A DNA stretch of 64,000 bases from NCBI GenBank assembly GCA_037976565.1, contig CP137680.1, positions 20,362,675 through 20,426,674 of the forward strand. Reading direction: 5' to 3'. This stretch comes from Mesocentrotus franciscanus. Taxonomy: Eukaryota > Echinodermata > Echinoidea > Camarodonta > Strongylocentrotidae. The notes under the pieces were generated by a model. It was not told where the DNA came from. It did not search any database and saw nothing but the letters and a program-made list of their open reading frames with translations. The position numbers and the translations under genes are program-made. This document shows positions 23,076-35,302 of this stretch, one piece after another (position 1 is the stretch's first letter; the number at the start of each line of letters is the position of its first letter).

Positions 23076-23326
23076 CCAATTCAAAACTTCTCTCAAGACA
23101 CATTTATTCAAAATTGCTTTTAATGATTAACTTACTCTGTTCACATTGATGTGTATTTCATATGTATTGTAATTTGTAGGTTTATTTGCACTTTTTTATG
23201 TTTGTTTAATATGTAATTGTTTATCAGTCTATTCTGTGTGTTATAGCGCTTAGAGACTTCGGTGGTAAGCGCTTTATAAGAGACGTTGTTATTATTATTA
23301 TTATTATAATCGACCGATTTGTACAT

Positions 23327-23608
23327 ATGGCGAACGGTGATCGTCTGCTACGCGCGTTTGAACACCAGCCACGTGATCGGTCACAACCAGCTACATCTGA
23401 TCAGGATCTCACTCATCCACGGGTCACCATTCGGACGGATCTTCCTCCGAAGATGAAAAGAGAAAGGGGCCAACTAGCTACTATCGCATTTATCCTGCGG
23501 AAAAATAATAATCTGTCGACCAGGATCAGAGTCAGTGGTACGAAAGTTATTCTCCAAACACGCAATAATGTGAAGAGCGGAGGAACCCCAAGTTCCTGGT
23601 CAAATTAG
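23327..23608 (+). other. Open frame of unknown nature
   Basis: Starts ATGGCGAACGG immediately after the tail of element B and runs 93 codons, polar and basic ('LPPKMKRERGQLATIAFILR'). I do not recognise it. It could be a retroelement ORF1 fragment or chance. 23610-24340 beyond is AT-rich and unassigned. Confidence 0.25.
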
Positions 23609-24901
23609 TCGGAGTGACTAAGAGTCACTACCTCCATAATATAACAAATCAGTTAAACTTTCTCACTGATGTGTAAATCATCTGAAAGCCAATTTTAGCA
23701 CACAAGTTCCTAATATTCAACTGTTGCCTCCTGCCTTAGTTGGCATACCATTTATGCCCCCCTTGGGCGATAGTTGTCATTTCATGCCCCCTTGGGCGAA
23801 AGATAATGTATTGCAACAAGATAGATATACAGCACACAGTTTCCATATCTTTGAATCATTTTTTGTCTGATCTTGAATACATAATATACATGATTCATAA
23901 CAATTCATGTATTGCTAGTTAGAATGTGTAGATTTTAAATTACCCTTACAATAATCAATCATTAGCCTAAACGGTAATTCTGTCTGTGTAACCCATTTAA
24001 CCAGGTCATCTATCAACATTATCTTTTACCCCCTTCCAAAATATGAAAATAGAAAAAGAAAAAGAAAAGGGAATGATAACATCATTATGAAACCACGGTG
24101 ATCATTGTTTCATAGGTACATGTATTCCTAATTTGCCTCTATCACAAACTAAATTTTACAGCCAAACCTAATTTGCATTTGCAAACAACTGTACCGTTGT
24201 TTAGTTCCTATACATTTTGAAATTCCTTTATGTACTTTATGTACAGATGGATAATCATACATTACTGAATATATTACCTCAATTCCGCATAATAGATTAA
24301 TTGAACCCGATTCACTCAATACTCATATATCCATTTGTATTTAAATTGATTGATTGATTGATTGATCGAATTTATTTCATTTCATATCACACAATAAAGA
24401 ACATAGTTGACAAAGTACAAAATTATGAAATGAACAGGAACCTACTGGAAAGCATAGCTTGTTTTTGTAGGTTCCCAAAAATAAATATAATATGAACATT
24501 ATTTTCATAAATCATTTTAAAGTGTCTAAATAATCACAGTAAAATAGATATAATACAATAACATATTTTCATAAACCCTTTTTTAGTTTCCACGCAATCG
24601 AAATATACAAAAGAAAAGAATTACAAAACGGTACACAAAAGACAGGAAACTGACATAATACGATGAGACAGGACATGACGAAACAATTAACAGGACAAAA
24701 TAAACAAGACATGACAAAACAAAACAAGACAAAACAAGACAAAACAAAGCTGCACACTACATAAAATTAGAAGACGAGAGAGAGAGAGAGAGAGAGTGTG
24801 TGTGTGTGTGTGAAATAGGGGAGATGTGAGAGGTATACCCAGTTTAATCCGTAAGAGACATGTATTTTTGTATTAAATTCTTTTTGAACCCTCTACTAAA
24901 A

Positions 24902-26387
24902 CTATAATATGTGGGTTTTCTCTAACTGTATCTGAAAGAGAGTTCCAAAGTTTTGAGCCTGAAAATACAAAGGATTTATTTGAGAGCAAAGTTCTTGTTT
25001 TTGGTAGATGAAAAGCCCGGCAGACCGAGTAGGATAATGATGAATATTGACATTCTTGGTAAACATTGAGTAAAAAACATTTGGCAGTTCATTTCTATTT
25101 AAATTATACATAAATATTCCCAGATTATAACTGTATAGATCTGTTATCTTTAAAATACTATGTGTGTGAAAGAGTGCATCTGTGTGCGCTCGAAAATCAG
25201 AACGACATATAACACGCAGCGCTTTTTTCTGTAGTAATAAAATTCTATTTAAATGATAGTCAGCACAATTGCCCCACGCTATAATTCCGTAGTTTAAGTG
25301 TGGGAGGATCAACGTTGAATACAGGTTTAATAATATACGAGTTGGAAAGTAAAACTTGACCTTGTTTATAATGCCAATATTTCTTGAAATAACTTTACAA
25401 ATATTATCTACGTGTTCCTTCCAAGAAAGCTTTTCATCTATAGTTATTCCCAGAAATTTAGTATTCAAAACTCTTTGAGTAATAGTACAATCAAAAACAA
25501 CATTGCCTGGAAGTTCATTTATTATGTTACTGAAGAGCATGTAGTTCGTCTTTTGCAGATTGAGGGATAATTTGTTGGCTTTGATCCATTCTGAAACACG
25601 TTTTAATTCCTGGTTGATGGTGGCAAGCAAAAATTTGGGTCCTTATGGGAAAAGAAGAGATTTGAGTCGTCTGCAAAAAGAATAAAAGATAAAACCTCGG
25701 AAGACTTACAGAAATCGTTGATATAAATAAGAAAAAGAAGCGGGCCCAAAATAGAACCTTGTGGGACACCACAATTTACATCTTTCGTATGAGACAGGGC
25801 ATTGGCAATAGAAACACACTGCTGCCTATTATGAAGGTAGTTCCTGAACCACTCCAAGGCTATTCCTCTGATTCCATAATAACTGAGTTTGTACAAAAGT
25901 ATATCATGATTAATTGTATCGAAAGCCTTGGAGAAGTCCAGGAACACCCCAACAGTATGTTCATAATTATCAATCCCACTAGCAATCTTATTAATCATGG
26001 TCAACAACGCCTGAGTAGTGCTGTGTTTTGCACGAAACCCAAACTGCAACTGGTATAATAATTCATGTGTTTCCAGGAACTTATATGTACGTTTAAAAAT
26101 TATTTTTCCAACACTTTAGATAAACAAGTTAAAAGCGATATAGGTCGGTAATTTCCTAAAACCATATTGTCTCCTTTTTTAAAAATGGGAATAACTCGAG
26201 CTAATTTCATTGCTGAGGGAACAACTCCAGTAGAGATAGATAAATTGCAAATATAAGTCAGAGGTTTTACAATTTCATTCAAATTCTTTTTTAGCAATAT
26301 GTTATTAAAATTATCATGCCCTGAACTTTGTTTATTCTTCAATTCACGTATTATGCCTGCAACTTCCGTTTCGTCTGTAGGTGTCAT
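24902..26387 (-). pseudogene. Element D reverse transcriptase
   Basis: Three frames read 'NKQSSGHDNFNN', 'VIPIFKKGD', 'LGNYRPISLLTCLSKVLEK' (26387-26100); 'FGFRAKHSTTQALL', 'LDFSKAFDTINHDIL', 'GVPQGSILGPLLFLIYIND', 'LFADDSNLFF' (26049-25603); and 'LGITIDEKLSWKEHVDNI', 'LPHLNYGIIAWG', 'KKALRVICRSDFRAH' (25630-24902). Both catalytic boxes (LDFSKAFD, FADD) are intact, and the frames are separated by single-base shifts. Confidence 0.88.
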
Positions 26388-26610
26388 ATAAATTGAATTT
26401 GGGTTAGGATCATTGAGAAAATCTGTAAAATGTTTAGAAGCGACGGGAATGATACTGGCAAGATTTGGGCCTATACCGACAAAATATTCATTAAACGCAT
26501 TTGCTAGATTTTGTGGATTTTCAATTATTTCTCCATCTACGTTTATTTTTGAAACTGTACACTTTTTGCGTTACCTTGTAAAACATTCTTAATAACTTTC
26601 CAGGTATTCT

Positions 26611-27956
26611 TTACATCTTTTTATATAAGTCAAACTGCTTACAAAAATACACTTGTTTAGATCTTCTTAGTATACCTGTAAGTAGGTTTTTGTAATCGGT
26701 ATACTTTTTGTTATTCTTTTCACATGGTTTTTCAATTGTTTTTATATAAAGATTATTCTTTCTGTTTATGGAGCGCAAAATACCCGGAGTGATCCAAGGG
26801 CACCTTGGAATTGTTTTGTAGTTGGACCGTTTCGTTTGTTTTACAGGGAAACAACTATTCATTTTAGATGACACAAGATTCATAAAAACATCAAATGCAT
26901 CATTGACATTATTTGTACTGTACATTCCGGACCAGTCCACATTTCCTAACTCTTCTTTGAAAAGATTCACATTATCTTCAGAAAAATCACGTTGGGTATT
27001 GGTAGTGACTGTGTTCAATATGGGGTTGTTATTCAATTTAAAGTGTGAGAATATGGGAAAATGGTCTGACAAATCAGAAAGAATTATACCAGAAGAAAGA
27101 GTACATCGAGCATTCGTAAATACGTTATCAATAAGAGTAGCCGAATTAGCAGATATTCTAGTTGGCTTGGTTATTAATGGAAGAAAACCCGCAGTAAGAA
27201 GTACATCCATAAACGTTTGTACAAATGAATCATCATCATATTTAAAGAGATTAGCATTGAAATCACCGAGTAAAAACATGTTTTATTTACCAAGTAGGGG
27301 TGTGCTAATAACTCATGAAAAGTCTTTAAAAAAACATCATGAATAGAATTTGGTGGCCTGTAGGTGATTCCAACTAAAATGTTTTTATCATTAGGAATAA
27401 TTATTTCAACAAAGAGGGTTTCTATGAAATCGTTCATGTAATTCAGTTCAGGCCTCAACTTGTACTCATATCGTTGCGATATATACAGGCCGACACCTCC
27501 ACCTGCTTTTCCTGTTCTGTTATTTGTAATCAAGTTATATCCAGGTAAAGAATAAAAGGGTAAATGGGTACTATTAGTAAACCAGGTTTCTGATAATCCT
27601 ATAACAGAACAATTGAGTTTTGAATTCATTAAAAGGGAGCGCAAAGAATCGAAATTTTTGTTGGCGCTGCGAATGTTGCAATGCAACATTAGAAAATCAT
27701 TTATGCTGTTATGTAGATATTTTAATGCAATCTGCTTTTCTGTATAATACAAGGAAGGCGCATGCTGATATGTATTATCATTTGGATCAGAAACAGTTTC
27801 AAGATTTTTACTTTGCGAGTTCATGGATTGTACAACGGAGTCATGAAAAGAGTTATTCAAGCTTTCATTAAAATTCTTATCAAGAATAGACTGAACAGTG
27901 TCATATAATTCATCATTATCCAAGTTATGAAAAGGGACGTCTTCATTTGTACCCAT
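26611..27956 (-). pseudogene. Element D endonuclease region
   Basis: The ATG at 27956 begins 'MGTNEDVPF', and an acidic Asn-rich stretch precedes the endonuclease. Motifs: 'LMLHCNIRSANKNF', 'CSVIGLSETWF', 'TGKAGGGVGLYIS', 'LVGITYRPPNS', then after a one-base shift in a T-run near 27275 'FLLGDFNANLF', 'LIDNVFTN' and 'SDHFPIFSHF'. No 2A-like motif is present. Confidence 0.85.
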
Positions 27957-28190
27957 TGTTAAAGAATTATAGAGATCCCCAGTAAAGTAAAGGTAGAAGA
28001 TGAAACATGTAGCATAGAGTAGAGCACTGAGAGGAAGGGAGATGTAAAGGAGTGTGCAGACCAACTAAAAGACATCACAACAAATAACAAGAGAGACGAA
28101 AACACATAAACGATCACACACAAAAGCAAACGAGGAGTAGATATATAGAAAAACAGTAATCGCTGGAAGAGCATACTGTCTGTACGGCAA

Positions 28191-28276
28191 TTGACAGCAA
28201 CCCGTAAATTAAATTAAATCAGGCACTTGACAGCAACCCGTAAATTAAATTAAATCAGGCACTTGACAGCAACCCG
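28191..28276 (+). repeat. 36-bp tandem repeat, 2.4 copies
   Basis: TTGACAGCAACCCGTAAATT...AGGCAC occurs at 28191 and 28227, with a partial copy from 28263. It is directly beyond the 5' end of element D. Confidence 0.9.
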
Positions 28277-31200
28277 CTAAAGAACTTAAGCAAAATTTTT
28301 GGGTATATTATGTGGAACCTTTAAAAGAGAAGAAAATACAAGTTCATGCGTCATTGATTGCGTTACCCATCCCCCTTAAACCCCTTGTCAAACACTTGTA
28401 AACATAACAAGACTAAGTGCCGTATTCTTACTTACAAAGTATGACAAAAACAAATTAGACTGGCTTGGCAACATAATGTAGGCCGAAGAAAAGGAATTTG
28501 AAATTTGAATTTGTAAAAAATAATTTCAGTTTCTTTAATTATCTCATTCACCCAACTTCTGTCAAAGCCATGTAGAAGTACATATATCGAGATAAAGGCA
28601 AATGAACTATGTTCGAGTTTGGAATACATGAGCAGGTGATGAATGAATACTTGGTTCATCAAAACGTCATATGAAGGATTAGCGATATTTATAAAAATTA
28701 AAAAGCCTTTTCACCTTCCTCTTTCCTTCTCTTAAGAGAAACAAAAACAAAACACTTGTTATTTTATGCCCCAAAAAAGGGATAAAAAATTGGAGGAATT
28801 GTAGCACTCAATTGGTGTTTTTTCTTTTTTTAAGGCTTAGAATATCACACAATTACGGCACTGAAATTAAAAAGATAGATAAGATGCACCTAGATCGGGG
28901 CATTCCCTTGATCCCAAAATATATGGATTAGTTATGGGGAAAAAAGAATGCATCGCATTCGTAAGCCTCTTCTCAAATGAATAGGTTGCTTATGATTTTT
29001 GTGAATGCTTTTAGCAAGAAAGAGAAAGAGGAAGAGAGAGAAACAATGATTTAAAGTAATTCAGGGTAAATAAGTAGTTGTCATCATATCAATAACTCAT
29101 TCGTATACCATGCAACGTACTTATAATACACAGACAAGACTTATTCAAGAACTAGGGACTGAAAATTCTTCACAATCGCTATAGAACAAAAGACCAAGTA
29201 GACTGGCTTGTGAACATCGTGATTCCCTTTGACCAGAGGTTGCCCCTGACAGCGTAAATTCTTCCACAAGCATCCTTCAAATAAATTCTACAAACATGTG
29301 TACGACCAGTATTTAAATGTTAATTTTTCCTTCCCTCGGTTGCATCCCCTAAGAGGGTCATAACAGGGCGTCATCAGCATAATTGACAAACCAGTCTGAT
29401 CAGTCTATTATAGACAAAGCATGGACAAAATTTGGAGTAAAAGACATTATGCTTGTTTTTTTTTTTTTTTTACACATCCAAGGATTAAAACAAATCCTGA
29501 ATAAACCAAGGCATACGTTTTCTTCCCTTTCCCAAAGGGAGATGGGTAAATAAAGGTGGCATTTGTACAACAACAAATAAATGTTATATTACCTTCTAAA
29601 TTATTTGGGGGCTACGAGGCCACGCCACCGCCCCACACCCTTATATGATATTTTTGCCGGGGGCTCCCACCCTAATACCGTTCAGTAGATCCTACGGAAG
29701 CCCTGTACCAAAAATGGCATTTGTACAACAGCAAATCAATGTTATAAAATTATTTGGGGCTCCAAAAAAACGCCCCCGCCCCACACCCTTAAATTGAATT
29801 TTTTGCCGGGGGCTCCTAGCCTAATATCGTTAAGTAAGTCCTAAGGAAGCCCTGTACCAAAAATGGTGCTTTTATCCGGCAAGTAACGATAATCGATAAA
29901 TTTGACGCTAAGCCACCTGACTAACAGTCTGTAATCTGAAATGATAGCGCATGATGAGAAGACTAATATTATGTAATAATATTTATTTAAAAAAAAACTA
30001 TATACTTACTTGACAATTTTATTATATACTATCTACGGATTAAATGCACTTAATTGATGCTGGTTTTTCCATCTCTTTATGTCAATCAATCTCTTCATGC
30101 TATCACACATTAATCTCAGCTTGCAACTGTGTGTAGAAATATCAAATCCTTCTATTTTGATATTACATGCATGTGCATTTTGGTTCTGCCAAATCCAATT
30201 AAAATCGTTTACCTGGTAAATCTATGGTCGAATTATTTCATTGCTTTTTGTACATATCGTTCAATTGACAATTGTCCAAAAGATTATGCTTGTCGCCCTT
30301 TCCGAAGGTGACCAACCTGCGTTTTATATTTACCTGCATTTTTTCTCTAATATTTACACCAATAATAATGCAACTATTTAAATATGACGATTTTCATGCG
30401 TGTGTTTAATTATCATTGATGCGTTAGATGACTCATTGTACACAATTCCTACTTGATTTCGAATATGTGACCTTGGTCTAATCTCTGATACGATGGCAAT
30501 GGCAATGGTTGATATAGATCACTTATTTAAAGATATATATATACATTTTTTTACAAATGTTTTCTATTTTATATTACAGAGCACTTGTAACTTTCGTTAT
30601 TCTCAAGGGGTCTATAAAATACAAGCCATGCTTTTTTAATAGACTCATCCACTATGTTTTCCCCAATGTGCCAATCTTAAATGATTTATTCGAATAATTG
30701 TATAATTATTTGTCGTATCTTTTGTTTAATATTATCTTATTGAATTTGTATATATTGCATATTCATTTGATTATGTTATATTATGTGGACAAAATAAAGA
30801 AACCCTAAATCTATGTTCCATAGATCCATTGTGATCAATGATACACATTTGAAACTTGACATATGGATAGACCATTATGGGAAGAGCATTTCGTAAGGTA
30901 AGATAAAATCGTGAAAATGCCTTCTTCATTATGTAAAACATGAAAATACGTATCACCTAATTCGTCTAAGTAACGAATTCAAGTCTACTTTATCTTGACA
31001 TTTTGCAAGTACATGTATATTCCGATTTCGATAAAGCCCGATTTTGAAAATCTGCCAAGCGGGAAGTTTTAGATGCCATTTTATATCCTGCATTTACAAT
31101 GTATTGCACTATATGCGTCACGTATTAGTCTGTAAAGGCCATATAGGCCAAAGTAACAATTAAAATAATCGAAATAAAAATCCTTGAGAGTTCTCAAGTA

Positions 31201-31637
31201 TATATGGAAATCCATACGTGCATAATAATGTGTGCCTTGTTGCGTGTTATGTACATACTACATAGGATCATCTAATTGCTTTATTTATCTGCTCAAATAA
31301 ATAGTAATGCGGGCATCAATGCATGCTTATCGTTCTACGATTGCAGTTCTAGTTTCCAAATTATTACTGTTCAAACCTCTTTGATTTGATTTATTTACCA
31401 ACATCAATACAGTAATACATGTCATGCAATGATATACAAGAAGAGAAACTTCTTGATATACTTGATGAGAAAATTATGATAAACAACAAGAGAAAATTGG
31501 TTGGTAAAGGGGCCAGATAATAGCACATGTGCTAGTCGAGATGCACCCTTCTGTAATTATACTGTTGTACTGTAAGAAAATTGCAAAATATATAAAATTA
31601 AGAACTTGTACAAAAATGGATGAACTAAGTTCGTTTA
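28277..31637. other. NLR intron 3, non-coding
   Basis: AT-rich. It contains a T run (29458-29471), a 158-bp tandem pair (29558-29873) and a dispersed repeat at 30845-30945 shared with 13230-13330. No exon with LRR character is visible. Confidence 0.55.
29558..29873 (+). repeat. 158-bp tandem pair
   Basis: 'GGCATTTGTACAACA' starts at 29558 and 29716. Both copies contain 'GCCCCACACCCTTA', 'TTTTTGCCGGGGGCTCC' and 'GAAGCCCTGTACCAAAAATG'. Confidence 0.85.
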
Positions 31638-31658
31638 TCAAACTTTGATTAAACTTAC

Positions 31659-33362
31659 CACATGTGGTCCAATAAAAGTATAACCAGCTACAGTGTGTGC
31701 TGTCATGTCTTTGGATATGGTCAGCGTGATATTCTTTGATGAAACCCTGTCCTTCACCAAGGCTGCTACATCTTGGTCCTGACTCTCAAAGGCAACATCA
31801 ACAATGAAATCTAACTTTCTATCTATGTCAAATAAATTCTCTCGTTTCTGAAGCATAGAGTTCAGTACATAGGTTGCAATACTTTTGTTTTGTGACACAG
31901 TGAAGTACAGGAGATACCTAAACTCCTCCTTCCTTGGCAGCACTACTTGCTCAATAAGCCTGTTGAATTCATTACGATCTGATTCATACAGGGAAGCAAG
32001 ATGGACTCCGGCCATGTATTCCTGAAACAGTTTGTGAGGGAAGAAGACTGGCAATTGCACATGAGAATTCCTCTCATGTATGTCTATGCTAATGGCAATT
32101 CTGTCCTCCTGAGACAAAATCCCAACCCGACAGGCAGTGTCCTTGGATTCTGGGCATACTTGGAAATCATCTTCACTGAAAGTCAAGGTATTGTTTAGAA
32201 GACCATTGAGGGCCTGTTTGGCAATCGGTCCAAGGAGCTCGTCAATTCTTTTCAAGTAGGCAAGAAGTGAGGGGCTGCCTACTTTCTTCACCATTTTCTG
32301 AGCATAGTGTTCTTTTAGGAAGGCAATCATTTCTTTGAATATCTGAGAAAAAGTATTCAGTGATTTCATTTCCTTTAGTTTTGCTCGTCAATTTCTTTCC
32401 ACATAAGACACAACATGGCTACATATATAGGATAATGGGCCATGTTTTCAGATATGACATCATTCTCACTGAAGAACTGGATAAGCTGATTTGCTTTGGC
32501 ATCATTCTTTGGAAAGTATTTGTGAATGTAAACTGACAGATTCTCTTTGTTGAAACCTTCAACATGAATGAATGTGTAGAGCTTCATTAGATCACCATCT
32601 GATCTAATCTCTACTGCTCTCCATGGGCGAGTGGTCACCAAGACTGGGCAAGAGGCAAGTTGATTTGCACAAAGAATATCTACAAGTCCAATGTCACCAG
32701 GCCTAGATGAGCTTCCACATGCCTCTGATGAGGTGACACTTGGCTGTGATGGCTGAAGTTGCATTTGATCAGTAGGCTGTGATTCGCAAGATTTTGTCTT
32801 CATGATTATGCCACTGACTTCGTCTAGCCCATCGAATGCAATGAATACCTTGTCAGGATTTGACCGGATATACTCAGTAATCTGAGGAACCGTGGCTGGA
32901 TTGTTTATGGCCAGATAAGACTTTGCAATCTCGCCAATAGTGTGTTGCTTAAATTCACGTAGAGGAACAATCAAGACCCACACAAAGTGACTAAAATGCC
33001 TCCCTCCCATCCAGTCCCAGGCAATCTTAGCACAAAATGTAGTTTTCCAGCCCCTGCCTCTCCCTGAACCATGATCCGCTTTGGGAACTCTCCATTGACT
33101 TTGAGATCAAGGATATCATTGTAATCTAGCATTCGCTTCTCTGTCCCATGTTCTTCTTGTAAGACGAGATTAGTATGCATGTCTTCAAACTGCACAATGG
33201 ACGCAGGATTCAGAGGATCAGTTCTGATCTTACATACAGTTGACCTGTACTTGAATTTAAAATCATTTGCACACCGCTCAACCAGTTCAGAAGAAAGTGG
33301 TTCGGTCTGAGATTCAGCTGATGGAGATTTGGTCTGTGATTTGAGCAGTCTTGAGGGCCCTC
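31659..33362 (-). CDS. NLR exon 3: NACHT NTPase and post-NACHT helical region (two frameshifts)
   Basis: The acceptor TTTTTAG|GAGG and perfect donor GTG|GTAAGT bound a 1704-nt exon. In order: a charged linker, Walker A GEAGAGK (33043-33063), 'WVLIVPLREF', Walker B FDGLDE (32819-32836), a Ser/Gln-rich loop, sensor-1 'VLVTTRPWRA', a 'YPIYVAMLCLMWKE' segment, and after 32370 the helical region with 'FPHKLFQEYMAG', the conserved NLR 'F-HK-QE-A' motif. NACHT modules bind ATP and drive NLR oligomerisation. Two frame breaks are visible. One base is missing in the four-base A/T run at 33043-33046, in the Walker A Lys/Thr codons. A second is missing near 32378, just after 'KEIDEQN'. Both look like single-base losses and the exon phases agree. 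The rest of each frame is well conserved, so the lesion is recent or a sequencing error. Confidence 0.87.
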
Positions 33363-34279
33363 CTAAAAATACATAGATAATCCATAAGATTCCATACTCA
33401 CATGATTACACGTAAACATATTTTGATACATCTGAAAGGATTTTAAAGGCCTGAGGCTAATAGTGTGACATACGACTATAGGTGCATGTACTCAAAGACA
33501 CAAAGTCATACATGTTTGTCTGAAATTGTTTCACTTCATTCAATTTTTAAGGGGATTCAAAATCAAAGTAATTGTTGTATACATGTACTTGTAGATGAAT
33601 ATCACTGGAATTATTTTTCCTAGGACATTTCAGCAATGCTTCCCTGACAATCACACATCTTATTTGAGAGAAAAACAAGACAAATATGACTGCATCTCCA
33701 TTATGCCTCTGCCTAAATTCAGTTAAGATCAGGGCTTGAATTAATCTTTAAGTATCACAATGAGAACAAAAAGCCTATATTTATATATATATATATATTA
33801 TACAGATATATATATATATAACTAGACATGTAATACTTTTTTGTAACAAGTATAGGTGGGCTGTTTCAAGTGCATACCACACATGGTTAGTGAGATAGTG
33901 ATCGGTGCAATGTTTGACCTTTGACCCTAATTTACATATTAAGTAGTTAAGATAACATTGGCATGATTTGACCTTATTTTTTTAAAACTAATCCTCTTAT
34001 TCAGGTCTATTAGTGTGCCAAATTTCAAGTCTATACAATGCATGGTTTTAGAGAAACCATGTACAGTATATTTGACCTTTGACCCTAAAATGTAAATATC
34101 ATAATGAAATATGCATTTTCTCGATGTTGTTTTGTTATATGAAATCATATAAATTTGAGACTTCTGTAAATTGTGGCAAATGTATATAACACAGACCACT
34201 CACTACCTCTATGGTAAAAAAAAGTTTTATGCCCAATTTTCTATGTCTTCTAGTGTAGCAAGAATTAGTATCTGTTTAC
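33363..34279. other. NLR intron 2
   Basis: Non-coding, with a (TA)n tract at about 33779-33820. 33840-34090 contains two related 'TTTGACCTTTGACCCTAA' segments (33913 and 34072), a small local repeat. Confidence 0.7.
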
Positions 34280-34563
34280 CTTTGCTATTTGGAATTAGAG
34301 GTTCATTAAGTAATCTGTCTGATAGGCTACCCAAGTCGATCTCTCGAAGTGTGTCTGCCAAAAGCTGTCGTCTGTTTGAGTGTGGAGGTTGCTGCTTGCC
34401 ATTCCATTTCATGAATACATCCAGTAACGCATTGGTATAGTTCTTCTCACTCAGGATCTTTTCTAGCTGAGCATAGGGGATCCCCAGAGATATCCCTACA
34501 TTGTAGTAGTAAGATGGAGCAATATCCTGGGCCAGCTTCAGGAACTCCATTTCACTGACAGTA
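34280..34563 (-). CDS. NLR exon 2: Death domain
   Basis: The acceptor (TTTATTTTACAG) and donor (CAAAG|GTAAAC) bound a 284-nt exon that joins exon 1 in phase 2; the split codon AG|T gives Ser. It encodes about 94 residues in a six-helix death-fold pattern: a 'FLKLAQDIAPSYY' first helix, 'VGISLGIPYAQLEKI', 'ALLDVFMKWNGKQ', then 'RRQLLADTLREIDLGSLSDRLL'. The spacing of hydrophobics and the late 'L..L..I.LG.L...L' helix are those of Death domains, which recruit adaptor proteins homotypically. It lies between leader and NACHT, as in other sea urchin NLRs. The exon is open throughout and ends in phase 1. Confidence 0.85.
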
Positions 34564-35302
34564 CTGTAAAATAAATAATAAATCAATTGGAAACGATAGG
34601 ATATTAGTTAGAGAGCATCCTTTTGGCTGAGAAGCTATCACGTGACACTTAACAATTTGTATTATGTGCTCGAGCTTGCAATATAACAGCCTGGGGATAT
34701 CAGAATACATTGTCGGTGATATTAACATTTGAAACAAATTGCCCCAAGTTGCAGGTGAGGGCGGTATCGTTCTGGCAAGGGTAATCATTGAATTATTCCA
34801 AAAGAAGCAGAGTCTGGCAGTAAATACAATAATAATGATTGTGATAATAATGATGGTGATAGTAATAATAATAATATAAGAAGAAAAAGATACTACCACT
34901 TTCAATAATAACAATAATAATAATAATTATGTTTACACTATTATTATCATCATCATCATCATCATTATCATAATAATAATTGTTATCTGTCTCAAGCATA
35001 GTCTCTTTAATCAGCTTACTTTGAATCATCGGGTCATCGCGTCGGGTTGGGTGGTGGAGTTACCCGACCTTTTGTGAAAACACGCCCCTTTTGTTCACAA
35101 AATGTCATAGGTTGTTTGTTAAATAAACCCCTCTCATCTACAAATGGTCTGATCCAATTTACCTGACACTTTGTGAAAACCCTACGGCAAATCTACGAAA
35201 GATTGCATCCTGAACGTGCATCTTTACATGATCTTTTGTTTCACGAAAGGGCGTATAACGCAACCACCCGACCGGACGCGAAGTAAGCCAGTATATGCAT
35301 AC
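34564..35302. other. NLR intron 1 with trinucleotide microsatellites
   Basis: Contains (AAT)n/(ATC)n tracts at 34827-34880 and 34903-34985; Asn/Asp/Ile-rich frames across it are artefacts. 35030-35300 is non-repetitive. Confidence 0.75.

Larger units (their letters stand above)
19690..23308 (+). mobile_element. L2/CR1-like non-LTR retrotransposon with 2A-like N-terminus (element B)
   Basis: Layout: GC-rich 5' UTR (about 19730-19886), a 2A-bearing N-terminus, apurinic endonuclease, reverse transcriptase, 3' UTR and (ATT)n tail at 23288-23308. The 5' border is estimated. It is on the strand opposite to the NLR gene, in whose third intron it lies. Two frameshifts and an internal deletion make it inactive. 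Confidence 0.88.
24343..28170 (-). mobile_element. CR1-group non-LTR retrotransposon, near full length (element D)
   Basis: On the minus strand it reads 5' UTR, endonuclease, RT, then a 3' region with (AC)n/(CT)n at 24776-24815 and a CAAT-type terminal repeat at 24343-24366. It carries at least five frame breaks (about 27275, 26600, 26090, 25635, 24970). Element A (1-2090) is the same family. It lies in NLR intron 3 in the same orientation as the gene. Confidence 0.85.

Noticed and set aside
27956..28064. Hydrophobic stretch followed by 'TGDLYNSL' upstream of element D's ATG, reminiscent of a decayed 2A leader.
   Set aside because: No NPGP and no in-frame ATG. The resemblance is limited to G-D after hydrophobics.
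34793..35029. Asn/Asp/Ile-rich frame in NLR intron 1.
   Set aside because: Translation of an (ATT)n/(ATC)n microsatellite.
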